The notes beneath the pieces were generated by a model, which was not told the DNA's origin, made no database searches, and was given only the letters and a program-made list of their open reading frames with translations. Source: Mesorhabditis belari (taxonomy: Eukaryota > Nematoda > Chromadorea > Rhabditida > Rhabditidae). Taken from it: a stretch of DNA of 64,000 nucleotides. The stretch is taken from assembly GCA_958450365.1 (NCBI GenBank), contig CAUEEP010000733.1, positions 744,001 through 808,000 of the forward strand, read 5' to 3'. Within the stretch, counting starts at the first letter, position 1. Each line of letters opens with the position of its first letter. The position numbers and the translations under genes are program-made. Below, one piece after another: positions 32,901-42,465 of this stretch.

Positions 32901-34579
32901 GAAAGTTAAATCGTAGGTGAAATTTAGAGATTTCACTCGATAAACAATGAGTTTTACATTTATTAGATCTGTAGTTCAAACGGTTTTCCTTCAGAATCTT
33001 TTTTTCAAGAGACTTTTTCAGCCAGTCTACGAGTTTTACTCATTTGTCAAGCAAAGAATGACATTTTGTCTTATGGTGCTAAAGATTTAGCTTCACAAGT
33101 TCAACATAACAAATCTTATTCTAGTTGAACATACAAAAGTGATCTCATTTCCCAAATCCTTCACCCATTTTCTCTTTTTTTTTCCCCCCACTTTCTCACC
33201 ATTCAATCGACGAAAAATCGTTTTCATTTAGCTCAAAATTGAAGTGGTTTTAAGGGATAAAAGGGCGGCAAAATCCCCAACGAAAATCGCATAGTTGATG
33301 AGGCTGACAGATGTTGGATTTGAGGGGAATGGGATGAGAAAGGGAAATTGTAGAGCGAGGAGTCAGTTAAACTTTCAATTTCAGGCTCACAACTGCAAAT
33401 CCATTTGGTGTTGAATCATGGCTATCCACCATTGGGGAACACAAATAATGGAGAGGAGAAGACACCCGAACCGGAGAGATCCAGTGAATGCGAGGTGAGG
33501 AAATCTCGAATCAAAATCGATCCCTGGCTCCTTGAAAAGAGTTAAATCCCCAATCTAGAGTGCATTTTATCGAGATCATTCACCCAAATTAGCACCAGAT
33601 CACTTAGAGAGCTCAAAATGCTTATAAATGCTCGATCTGGATCGCACACTAGCTTTTCCAATCTAAAACTGTTGAATCTGGACGGTTATGAGGGCTCTAA
33701 AGCGTTGACGGCTCTAGACTGACACCAGACTTATTGAAAAGCTTAAAACTTTAATAAATCTTCAATCTGGAATACATATTAGTTTATTAGTATAATATTG
33801 ATTAATATTTCTTATTTTCAGGCTCCTCCAATTGCTCACGTCCTTCCCATTCACCAGCCAACTGTCGGTGAGGTTGCCACTCTGCAAAATGATGTTCGAA
33901 CGATCAAAAATGCTCTCTCTGAAATAAAAACCCAACAAGCCACTCCAAAACAGGATCAAGTAACAAAAAAAAAAGAATTCTTATCTATTCAAATGTTTAG
34001 TTATTATCCGGTTTGGACACTAGAGTGAGTCGATTGGAGAAACAAGTCGAAATGGCGCTCAACAGCATCTATACACTGGTTCAATTGCAAACAGGTAAAC
34101 AAAAAGATCTCTGAGCCAGACACCAGCATTAAATCTACAGCTTCCAGTTCCCATTATAATTTACCTCAGTTACCTCAGCTACCGTACCTTAAAATTAAAG
34201 TCTCGATTTGTCGTCTACTCTAGCTTCCATTTTAAAGCATGATATCCAGAACTCTCATTAACATTTCCCATTCAATTGCAAACAGGTAAGCAAAATTGAT
34301 AGAAATGCTCTCATAGCCAGGCACCAGCATTAAATCTACAGCTTCCGCTTTCAATTCCCATCATAACTTACCTCAGTTACCTCAGTTACCGTACCCTAAA
34401 ACTAAAGTCTCGATTTGTCATCTACTCTAGCTTCCATTTTAAAGCATGATATCCAGAACTCTCATTAACATTTCCCATTTCCAGGAATCTCTTCTTCATT
34501 AACAAAATTTCGCGACGAAACCGGCGACCAACTGCGCGCCATTCGAGCGCTTCTCTCTGAGGGCACACCCACAAATTAA
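20934..34579 (+). CDS. C2H2 zinc-finger transcription factor with C-terminal coiled coil
   Basis: Phase-consistent 11-exon model, 422 aa: 20934-21107, 24445-24571, 24622-24704, 25365-25438, 26564-26649, 28219-28304, 28370-28571, 33385-33494, 33822-33959, 34001-34094, 34485-34579. Four C2H2 fingers: C34/C37/H50/H55, C62/C65/H78/H82 and C90/C93/H106/H111 (the last two linked by TALKPFV, a near-TGEKP linker), and a lone finger C268/C271/H284/H289 split by an intron. Between them lies a Ser/Pro/Gln-rich low-complexity region. The C-terminus has two coiled-coil stretches ([35 protein letters not shown]), probably for dimerisation. Role inferred: nuclear DNA-binding regulator. I cannot assign an orthologue. 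Introns 1 and 7 (3.3 and 4.8 kb) hold duplications and repeats; exon 5 contains an internal ATG ([12 protein letters not shown]) that could start a shorter isoform. Confidence 0.8.
21229..21595. repeat. Three tandem copies of a unit of about 123 bp
   Basis: AGATGCTA, GTATTCACTGTCCAAATGAC, ATATTCTTATATCTATTA and TTTCAACTGTAATTTTG recur three times in order at about 21232, 21354 and 21475. Intron 1 of the zinc-finger gene. Confidence 0.9.
21866..22063. repeat. Dispersed direct duplication, copy A (about 200 bp)
   Basis: Nearly identical to 23468-23667: both read AGACAAGTGATCAACTCTTC, GAAATGGGAAATTTATGAC and CACAATGGCTTTGTACAGGT in order, about 90 per cent alike by eye. The two copies lie 1.6 kb apart in intron 1 of the zinc-finger gene. 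Confidence 0.9.
22140..23440. other. Intron 1 stretch with GC-richer pyrimidine island
   Basis: The stretch 22820-23240 is markedly GC-richer than its surroundings, with many CCCTTT and GGGAAA words. It opens frames in two registers at once. A 141-codon frame at 22138-22563 is also open but has biased, repetitive content and no family resemblance. A 60-bp direct repeat, GTGAGGAATGGGTAGTTGAT, occurs at 23271 and 23339. No gene is called. Confidence 0.5.
23468..23667. repeat. Dispersed direct duplication, copy B
   Basis: Second copy of the unit at 21866-22063, same orientation. Confidence 0.9.
24768..24876. repeat. Interstitial telomere repeat (TTAGGC)n
   Basis: About 18 hexamers of TTAGGC, with a few TTAAGC and TCAGGC variants, in one orientation within intron 3 of the zinc-finger gene. 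TTAGGC is the nematode telomere repeat. The minus-strand frame ([14 protein letters not shown]) is a shadow. Confidence 0.95.
24934..25008. repeat. Short hairpin, GGCCGGGTATTTCACC
   Basis: GGCCGGGTATTTCACC at 24934 and GGTGAAAGACCCGGCC at about 24991 form a 16-bp stem with one mismatch and a loop of about 42 nt. It lies right after the telomere-repeat array. It may be a small MITE or a transcribed hairpin. Confidence 0.6.
26985..27172. repeat. 20-bp tandem repeat in intron 5 of the zinc-finger gene
   Basis: About nine copies of CTTTCTCTACAAGAGAAG with CTATAAGAGA variants. The unit is itself partly palindromic (TCTCTACAAGAGA). Confidence 0.9.
27690..28215. repeat. Tandem duplication carrying decayed copies of zinc-finger exon 6
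   Basis: A unit of about 200 bp recurs: GAAAACATTGTAT at about 27699, 27898 and 28098, followed by AATAGGAAAT. The first two copies end in CAATGAAGCAAGATTTAGAC at about 27803 and 28002. The true exon 6 has GCAATGAAGCAAGATTTAGA at about 28240. The upstream copies thus include broken versions of the exon, with changed flanks and no clear acceptor. Confidence 0.85.
29745..29885. repeat. 10-11-bp tandem repeat of ACTGAATTTG / ACTGAAATTA
   Basis: About 13 units of TTTAACTGAATTTGACTG and close variants, in intron 7 of the zinc-finger gene. Confidence 0.85.
30947..31720. repeat. Two overlapping segmental duplications in intron 7
   Basis: First unit: CAATCCCTCACTTTCCCTGA through CACAAGGGGG at about 30949-31022 and 31158-31230. 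Second unit: GATTCAGAATCCAAGGATTG through AACTTTATGAAAGTCATTCT and GAGTTCAATT at about 31318-31470 and 31540-31690. Copies are in direct orientation and about 90 per cent alike by eye. Confidence 0.85.
32224..33150. repeat. Interleaved duplications, one carrying a scrap of exon 8
   Basis: Unit 1 (AACTTATGGCTTTTTGAAGA to TATCTCAAAAGTTTTTAAG) is at about 32222-32360 and 32638-32776. Unit 2 (AGTCTACGAGTTTTACTCAT to AGTTGAACATACAAAAGTGA) is at about 32448-32568 and 33024-33144. Near 32597 the words CGGAGAGATCCAGTGAAT match exon 8 of the zinc-finger gene at 33469-33488. Confidence 0.8.
34078..34484. repeat. Duplication including the exon 10 splice donor
   Basis: TTCAATTGCAAACAGGTAA, the end of exon 10 plus its donor, recurs at about 34272 with the following intron sequence (CACCAGCATTAAATCTACAG through ATATCCAGAACTCTCATTAA). 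The second copy ends at the true acceptor of exon 11. The intron is thus two tandem copies of about 190 bp. Confidence 0.9.
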
Positions 34580-35354
34580 TTCATTCAAATATCGAATAGT
34601 ATTGTATTGTAGTCAATTTCCAAGTCACAATTCAAGAATCTCATCAAAATCTTGTCAGTTTTCCCTTGTTTTTTCCCAGGTAGCTATGTGATTTTCTTGT
34701 CACTGACCAATAATCTTTTTTTTAATTTGTAATTTTTACTATTTTTGTTATTTTTCCTTTCTCTTCTTTTATAATATTCAGATTTTACTATCTAGTCGAA
34801 TTTTTTTCGATTTTTTCGATTTTAGCTCTTTCAAGTTGAATTTTCATGAGCCAAAAGCTGAAACTCTAGTCATGTGTACAGAAAAGCTTTCAATTTACAT
34901 TTATTTTCTTAGTCTTACTGTAGTTTTTTTCAATTTTTATGGTACTTTTCAAAGAGTGCTAGTCAGAATTTGCGAATTTGTGAATTTTCGAATTTTCGAA
35001 TTTCTCTAAAGTGTCATTACTTTAAACCGTGTGCTCTCTTCGAAATTTTCAGCAAATCAAAATTCTTTTTCCCTTCAAATTAATGCCAATTTGATATTTT
35101 CCCCAAATTCATTGCCCAAAAGCGATCTGATCTCGTCATATTTCTTTCTAAAGTCATGTTTTTTTTTTGAAATTTTTTTGTTTGGGTAAATGAATAAAGT
35201 CATTTTGATACAAAAAACAAACATTAAACAATAAAAACATTCAATTACTGAATACTGAATTCAAGTACTGAATTCTAAAAAAACTACTCTCATTTCATCA
35301 TTTAAAAGGTTTACTTTTAATTTTTAAAATGAAACGAATTTTGTTTTTCTCTAA

Positions 35355-35562
35355 TATTTTCTCTAATAGTAGTGCACCATGAGCGTCGCCTAAATTCCTC
35401 GAAATCTCGAGAACCACTTATCAAAACCTATCGATGTGGGGCTCGGAAAATGTAGCTGACGATGAGATCTTGTGGGGGATTTGAGTGTTGAGCTTCTGTA
35501 AAAACGTAGAAACCGTAAAATAGTCATCAACTCGGCACGGCAGAGTGCACTGCTATTAGAGA
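35355..35562. mobile_element. MITE family 1, second copy
   Basis: Diverged copy of the element at 598-819: TATTTTCTCTAATAGTAGTG on the left, TGCACTGCTATTAGAGA on the right, with the same interior words (CCTATCGATGTGGGG, GGGGGATTTGAGTGTTGAGC). Confidence 0.85.
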
Positions 35563-35678
35563 GAAAGAGAATAGAGCAAACAGCTTTGGCAGATTACGGT
35601 AACATCTGTGAGATGATTTCTCAGGTATTTAATTTCTAGATTACAATAGTTTTAGCTGAATCTAGTGATCACCGAATC

Positions 35679-35948
35679 CCGTATTTCTAGATTACAATAG
35701 TGCACTCTGAGCGTTGTTTAAATTCCTAGAAATCTCGCAAATCGCTTATCAGAACCTATCGATGTGGGGTCGGAAAATGTAGCTCGCGATGAGATCTTGA
35801 CGATGATTAGAGTGTTGAGCTTCTGCAAAAGCTTGGAAACCGTAAAATAGTCATCAACTCGGCATGCTCGGTGGGATGCACTACTACAGTGCGGTGCAAA
35901 ACCATACGCCACCCCCTAAATTTGTATTAGTATTAGAGAAAATACGGT
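35679..35948. mobile_element. MITE family 1, third copy, with an insertion
   Basis: Interior words match the other two copies. The right end reads GCACTACTA, then about 45 bp of other sequence (CAGTGCGGTGCAAAACCATA ...), then TTAGAGAAAATACGGTA. A second short element or a transposon end has therefore probably inserted within the right terminal repeat. Confidence 0.75.
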
Positions 35949-36116
35949 ATTAAGTTGAAGTTTTGAATACGAATTTTTTATAAAAATCTTTTTTCCAAAA
36001 GAATAAAGCTATTAAAATTAGTCCAGTAAATCTGTCTACTATATTGGACTTTTCAGGGTTTTTAAAAAGCTTTAGCTTTGGGATTTTTTCGGGACCGCAA
36101 AGTTAAGTAGTCAGAA

Positions 36117-36235
36117 TCTCTACTATATTAAAGCGAAGGATGTCCGTCTGTCCGTCCTTTTGTCGCAGCGTTTTAAAGGAAACTGCTGAACGGATTTTTA
36201 TGAAGCTTTCAGGATAAAGTATATAGGTGATGTAG
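36117..36235 (+). mobile_element. Possible Helitron-type 5' terminus
   Basis: TCTCTACTATATTAAAGCG followed by GTCCGTCTGTCCGTCCTTTT resembles the TC...CTACTATATTAAAGCGAAG start seen at many eukaryotic Helitron ends. No Rep/helicase coding sequence and no 3' hairpin-CTRR end were found. Low confidence. Confidence 0.3.
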
Positions 36236-37403
36236 TTGTGCCATCCGGTTTTTTTCTATTTTTCTTCTTGCTACACAGACCGATATTCATACTTGAATTT
36301 TTTCCAATCAGCAGGAAATACGCTTTTGAACAAACAAATGATAGCTACTGCGGTGAGAGAAATCGAAGAGAAAACAAGCGGTAGCAATTGGAGCGGTTGT
36401 CTGGTTATTTATAAAGAAAACGGTTGCTTCTTTTTGATTGTTGAAAGACGGGTATCACTAATGCCATTCTGTCCTTCCATTTATGTTTGGAAATCCAATT
36501 ATCCATTATCTTGGGTTATTTTTTGTTTAATCATCGTTTGCAATTTTGAAAAGTTTTTTTTGAATGTCTGTTTGCTTTTAAATGTGCCCAATAAATATAC
36601 AAAACCTTCAACAAAACACAGGGAATCTGGCTGTATTGATGGTAAGATAAAGGAGACAGACAAAATCAGCTTGTAATCACAGATACTGGCATTCGGCTGA
36701 AATTAAGAGTACTACAAATTTGCTAGCACAGTAAACTTTTCGGGTTAACGCAAATGATTGTCTAATTGACATCACCGTTACCATCGGGCTGATAAGTTTC
36801 AGAATTCTTTAATGGAAAGTCAATAGTCTAGAAAGGTACAAGCTTCAAAATATTACTAATTTTTGCCAATTTCGGTAAAGTTTAATTCAAATGTGCCTCA
36901 AGAGTTTAAAGTTGGATAAATCTTTGTGTTTTTCACATTTCGACAGTTACCTTATTCATAATTCAGAACTGAAAGCTTCAATTTATTATTTCGAAAATGA
37001 AAACGTGACAAAATCTCAAAGCTTAAAGCATCAATTTTAGACGATTTTGAAATGATGTTCTCGTATTAGCATTTTGTTCAATTCTTGTTCAATTTCGATA
37101 CAATTCTACAAATTCTACAAGCTAGATAAATTCTTAATTTTCTCAACTTTCTACAGTAAAAATTTTGAGAAGCAATTTTATAAAAACAAAGCGAAATTTG
37201 TCGATTCAAATATCATTTTCATTTTCAATGCAATTCTTAAATAAAAGTTTATACAGGGAGTTTTTGAGGTAAGTTAAAAGTTAACTGTTAAAAGTTAGCT
37301 GTTAAAAGTTAGCTGTTAAAAGTTAAAGCTAGCTTTTAAAAGCTAAAGTTAACTGTTAAAAGCTAAAGTTAACTGTGAAAAAAAACAAAGAAGATTTCTT
37401 TAC

Positions 37404-38950
37404 TTAAACTGTACAAAAGTATGAGTTCCGGAAGTAGCAATTCACCGCTTTCCATTGTCCATTCGAGGAATCGATGGCCGCACAACCGACAATCGAATTC
37501 GGCTCACCTAAAGTGTTGAAAAATGTGTTGAAAGTCGTCGTAAACGTCAGGATCAAACTATTCAAACACTTGCCACTAACCAGGTGCCCAATTGGTGTAC
37601 GTAAGCGGTTTGCCATCCCATTGTGTCCACACTCCATTCGCCGTTTGTTTCACTCCAATGAGAAATGGAGCCAAATTGCCTAAAAAGTTTTTTCTTGTAG
37701 CTAAAAACCCTAAATAAAACATACGAATCAACTGCCAAGCAAATCCGTTTTCAAATGAGTTATCGATTTTTGCTAATCCAGCATTTTGTCCACCGATTTG
37801 TTGACAAATAAGAATTGCTTGATCGGCGTCTTGATAATCTGAATGAAAATTAGAATATTGAGCTTAAAACGCAGATAAAAATGACATAAGAAACTCTAAA
37901 ATAAAGCTTTCAAAGTATTTCAGAAGAATTTACCGTAAATACTGTAATAGTACCCCACCGCCATTATACAGTCGCGTAGTCGCAAAAGTTTTTTAGTAGT
38001 TTTTAGTATTTCATTTTTTTCAAAGCGCCCGTACTTTCAAAAAATGCGTCTTTGGTATCAAAAAATAGCTGAAATTCAGGGCTATTTTTTGATATCTATT
38101 GTAGCATTGTAGCATAAACCAGTGTCGAGAAAAACCAGTTTTTTCGGGATGGTTGCGTAGTCTAACTTTAAACATCCCGTTCTCCGCGCTGCTTTATGCT
38201 ACAATGTGCACTTTAATATCAAAAAATAGCCCTGAATTTCAGCTATTTTTTGATATATGTTGTAGCATTGTAGCATAAACCAGTGTCGAGAAAAACTCGT
38301 TCAAAGCTAGACTACACGACACTCCGCATTGTCATTATGGGGATGGGGTACTATTACAGTGTTTACGGTATGTTTAAATTATAGTAGATAAGGGATAAGC
38401 TAAACTAAGAAAAGCATATCGTAATACCTTTAATAGTAGCCCCTCCGCCCGATAATGACGGTCGGAGCATCGCGTAGTCCAACTTTATAGGCATTTTTCT
38501 CGCCACCCATTTATGCTACAATGTTCGTTTAAGTATTAAATGAAAGCTGAAATTCAGGGCTATTTTTTGATACCAAAACGAACATTGTAGCATAAACCAG
38601 TGTCGAGAAAAACTCGTACAAAGCTAGACTACGCAACACTCCGCACCGTCATTATGGGAGTGGAGTACTATTACAGTATTTACGGTAAGTGAAAAACAAT
38701 ATCCCTGACTTTAAATATCCCGTTGACTGCTTGTTTTTTTTGGCTGAAATTGTTAAAATTTGAGCTTTGAGGTCAGAGGAAACGAAAATCTTTCAATGTC
38801 AAAGAAATTTTAGGAAAACACGAAAAACTCACCCGGTGACTGATAGAGACATTTTGTTTCATTCAAGATTGGTATCATTCCATTTGGACAAGCCGCTTCA
38901 ATCGTGTAAACGAAAAAAGAAATCGAGAATAGAAAGACGATTTTGAACAT
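37404..38950 (-). CDS. Secreted C-type lectin
   Basis: Phase-consistent four-exon model on the minus strand: 38950-38833, 37838-37725, 37679-37581, 37507-37404, giving 144 aa. It begins with a signal peptide (MFKIVFLFSISFFVYTIEA). A single C-type lectin domain follows: CPNGM, CLYQSP, DYQDADQAILICQQIGGQNA, GLAKIDNSFENGFAW, TQWDGKPLTYTNWAPGEPN, VGCAAIDSSNGQWKAVNCYF and a final C. The EPN motif is the mannose/glucose-type calcium loop. The usual WND is replaced by WKAVNC, so sugar binding is uncertain. Such short secreted lectins are a large, fast-evolving nematode family linked to immunity. Intron 1 (about 1 kb) holds two MITEs. Confidence 0.9.
37931..38370. mobile_element. MITE family 3, 440 bp, in lectin intron 1
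   Basis: Left end TACCGTAAATACTGTAATAG TACCCCA and right end TGGGGTA CTATTACAGTGTTTACGGTA are inverted repeats of about 27 bp with one mismatch. Inside is a second palindrome: TATCAAAAAATAGCTGAAAT near 38056 against its complement near 38240, and AGCATAAACCAGTGTCGAGA occurs twice. Confidence 0.9.
38418..38687. mobile_element. MITE family 3, shorter copy
   Basis: The right end, AGTACTATTACAGTATTTACGG, and the interior AGCATAAACCAGTGTCGAGA match the element at 37931-38370. The left end is degraded (TAATACCTTTAATAGTAGCC). Confidence 0.8.
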
Positions 38951-39384
38951 TTTCTTTTCAGGAAAAATTGAATGAATGGCTTTTCACTCGAAATTTTTTA
39001 CTCTTATCAAATTTTCGCCTTGAAAAGAACACATAAAATGTGGTGATTAGACGTTTAAAATCAAGGAAAAGAGGTAAAGAGACCAAAAAACCACGAATTT
39101 CAGGAGTCACTTTGAATTCCGGTACTGAACTTGCTACAATAGAGTTGCTGATTTTGTTATAGCCGCTTCTCGTGCTAATTGAAAGTATGACAATTATAAT
39201 TCATCTCCTAAGTCTGGATTTGTTTTGTTTTATCTTGATCTTGATCTTGATCTTGATCCATTCCTTTTACTCCTATTCTTTTTCCTTTACTCAAACCGTG
39301 TCCAACGTTGAGACAACTCAAAAGAGTGAAACGAGATCTGCATTCGGTGTTACAGTTTTAACATCGGATCCACACTTTTGTGGA

Positions 39385-39520
39385 TCCAAACCACACCAAC
39401 AAACACTTATCAATCGAATCCACACCACACTAACAAACACCTATCAATCGGATCCACACCACACCAACAAACACCTATCAATCGGATCCACACCACACCA
39501 ACAAACACTTATCAACCGTA
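39385..39520. repeat. 34-bp tandem repeat, four units
   Basis: Units contain CACACCACACCAACAAACAC followed by TATCAATCGGATC. They open frames in more than one register; not called as coding. Confidence 0.85.
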
Positions 39521-39646
39521 CACTTTTGTAACTTTAAACTTTTCGATTTTTGTTAATGCAAGTGTTGCTACTAAATTTTACTTCAAAAAGAAGTTTTTCT
39601 GATTTTTATAAAAAAAATTTCTTGATCTCAAAATAATGCAAAACTT

Positions 39647-39871
39647 TTATTCCCACTGAGCTTCAATTGCTATATTGCTATATTGCATATATTGCTGTGT
39701 ATCTTTGCAGTGGAACAAAAGAGCTAAATTTGTCCGAGGTCTAAACATTTCTTTAACCTTTCTAAAAAGGGGATAACTTTGGAAAACGACCGTAATCAAA
39801 TCGTTAACAATGAGCCGAATTTTGGCATCATTGACTGAGTCTTGACTCAAATTGTAAAGACAATTTTCCAT
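39647..39871 (-). CDS. Candidate small protein, unknown
   Basis: A single 74-codon frame on the minus strand starts MENCLYNLSQDSVNDAKIRL and ends ...YSNIAIEAQWE. It is soluble and of mixed composition, and unlike the repeat-derived frames it has no internal periodicity. AATAAA overlaps its stop codon (GGGAATAAAAG on the minus strand), as a polyadenylation signal could. It has no recognised domain, and may be the last exon of a longer gene. Support is only the frame and this signal. Confidence 0.35.
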   Translation of the reverse strand: MENCLYNLSQDSVNDAKIRLIVNDLITVVFQSYPLFRKVKEMFRPRTNLALLFHCKDTQQYMQYSNIAIEAQWE

Positions 39872-41029
39872 TCTTTCTTCAAAATTCGAATAGAAATTAG
39901 TTTTAAATCTTTTGAATTGAGGTTGTGAATCATTTTTTCTTTCAGAATATCATTGAAATTTGAAAAATATTGATTTTTCCATATTTTGACCTTGAAAAAA
40001 CAAAAGCATTTTGCGGAGATAAAAGAAAAGTCTAAAAGTAGATAAATGAAAAGCCTAAAAGTAGATAAAAGAAAAGTCTAAAAGCAGAAACATAAATGAA
40101 ATTTTCTTTTGTTGTTTACATAGAAATTTGTAATAATTCCTTGTTAACTAAATTTAGAGAAAATCTTTTTTTCGAAAAGATCATTTTGAATAGAGATTTG
40201 GAGGAGATCTTTGATTCTTTTTTTTCGGAAATTTTGCAATTCATTGAACTTTATTGATTTGTTTTGGTTATCGATTTTACATTATCATCTAAACGTTCAT
40301 TTTTGACGATTCAAAATGCTCAATGTAGAAAGTTCTTTGTTGAGCATTGTGAAAAGAGGTTACTATTCTGTAAAGTAGTGGTATTTAAAGTTTAAAAGTA
40401 ACTGCTCAAGCTCAAGTAAAAGTAACTGCTCTGAAAGTAAAATAACTAAAATTATAAACATCTTGAAATCATATTTCCTAACTCGATAAACCCCACTGAA
40501 TTTGCAGATTGCCGATTTTGGGACAATTTTACAGAGTCATCTCTGTACTTTGTGGCTTCCCCCGTTTCCTTTATGACATGGCTTATCTTCTAGATTTTTC
40601 TAGATTTCTAGATCTTCTAGATTCTTCTTTTTCCCACAAGCAGAATTTTCCCTTAATCAAAGCAAAAAATTCATTATTTTACCCATGACTTGGCGAGAAG
40701 GTTAGGCTAGAATTCGCTCTTTATAATTTTTATGGGTTTCTTTTTTATTCTTTCCGTGTTCCCATGTTTCTTGCACTTCTTGCACCATGTTTCTTTTTTG
40801 ACAAATATTGATTCTTTGTCTTTCCTTTGACTTTCTTCTTTAAAATATCGCTTTTTCAATTAAAGTTTTGTGAAAAGAGGTTACTACTCTGTAAAGTAGT
40901 AGTATTTAAAGTTTAAAAGTAACTGTTCTCTGAAACTAAAATAAATAAAATAATAAACATCTTTGTAATCATATTTCCTAACTCGATAAACCCACTTTTT
41001 ATCAGATTTTCTGATAAAAACTTTAATTG

Positions 41030-41640
41030 AAAATAAAATTGATAAGAAATTGGAAAGAAAGTTGTTGGAAAAAGTTTAACTTTTCCTTGAAACCACCAAT
41101 TCGAGAACATTTTCTTCTATTATTTACAAATCGACTCCAAGGAATTATTCGTAAAAAGAAAAGAGCACTCTTTTCTCTTTGCAACTTTTGCTTAAAATTT
41201 TAGATACTTTTGAAAAATGATTATTTTCCAGCTTAATTTTCCAGCTTAGTTCACTTTTTGCACCAGAAAAATATAATACCTCTCTGCTATTAGATTGGAA
41301 AGAAAGTTGTTTGAAAAAGTTCAAACTCGAATTTCCTTGAAACCACCAATTCGAGAGCATTTTCTTCTATTATTAGATTGGCAAGTTGTATACGATCGTT
41401 TTTGGGTAATGTGTTTTCTGACAAAAACGGCTTACCTCGCATTTTAGTCAACAGATTCGTGAGTAACGTGCATCCAAGAACAATTGTGCAGGCGACGATC
41501 ATCTGCATAGATTTACTAGATTGGAAAGAAAGTTGTTGGAAAAAGTTTAAATCGAATTTCTTAAAAACAAATCCACCAATTCGAGAACATTTTCTATTAT
41601 TTACAAATCGACTCCAAGAAATTATTTGTAAAAAAAAATG
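41030..41640. repeat. Three copies of an AT-rich repeat containing GATTGGAAAGAAAGTTGTT
   Basis: GGAAAGAAAGTTGTTGGAAAA, then CACCAATTCGAGAACATTTT, recurs at about 41050, 41295 and 41520. Longer blocks around 40360-40500 and 40870-40990 (GAGGTTACTA TTCTGTAAAG) are also duplicated. Frames on the minus strand (NWWFQG) are shadows. Confidence 0.8.
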
Positions 41641-42465
41641 AGTGCAGCTTTCTCTTGAAATTTTTGAAATTTTTGAAAAACTATTATTTTCCAGCTTAAA
41701 TTTAACTCACTTTTTGGACCAGAAAAACGATTTCTGATGAGACAAAGCTATCATAAATGAGCAATACGCTTTATAATCTCTATTTTTAAGCCAAAAACTT
41801 TTCACAGAGAAACTGTATTTCAAAAAAAATCATTTTTTAATGTCATCTTCTTGGCACAGAGTGTTTGTTAAAATAAGTGATTCTGAAATGTTAAAAGCAT
41901 TAGATTAAATTAGCCTTAATCACAAATTTTCCCTATTTTAAGTATTTGTTCGAGATTTTGAATGAAATCAATTACCTATTCACTAACCAATTAAAAACTT
42001 ATCTAAAGGATGATCACTCAGAAAGTAACCAAGTCACAAATCAAGAAATCTCTTATTTTTTTACCTTAAAATAGATGATTCTAAAAAGTGAAAGCATTAG
42101 ATTAAATTAGCCTTAATCACAAATTTTCCCTATTTTAAGTACTTGCTCTAGATTTTGAATGAAATCAATTACCTATTCATTAACCAATTAAAAACTTGTG
42201 TAAAGGCTGGTCACTAAGAAAGTAGCCAAGTCACTTCAGCTCAAGAAATCTCTTATTTCTCAAAAACTATAGTCATAACTATAGTTGTAGTCAAGTTTAT
42301 CAAAAAATCTGGGAAGACTTTATGGCTGGCTTGATTTTTGAGAAATCACCGTGTTTTTGAGAAATTTCCGAGAACTTTCTTTTCAACCAAATAAATTTCA
42401 GAGTTTCAGAGTTTCTCTATCAACTCAAATTCATCTACTTTTTCTGCCATTCATAGCACATCTAA

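Larger units (their letters stand above)
34580..37403. other. Intergenic region between zinc-finger gene and C-type lectin gene
   Basis: It holds two family 1 MITE copies and a possible Helitron end. An open frame at 36310-36460 (AVREIEEKTSGSNWSGCLVI) follows a good acceptor, TTCCAATCAG, and could be an exon of an unrecognised gene. Runs of GTTAAAAGTTAGCT repeat at 37270-37380. AATAAA at about 35205 may be the polyadenylation signal of the zinc-finger gene. Confidence 0.5.
38951..42465. other. Intergenic region between C-type lectin and methyltransferase genes
   Basis: It holds a 34-bp tandem repeat (39385-39520), a candidate small gene (39647-39871, minus) and a cluster of AT-rich repeat copies (41030-41640). 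A TTGATC hexamer run lies at 39233-39258. A minus-strand frame at 41508-41437 reads MQMIVACTIVLGCTLLTNLL and ends at a good GT donor; it could be a first exon, but no partner exon is convincing. Two 150-bp direct repeats lie at 41885-42010 and 42070-42200. Confidence 0.5.
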
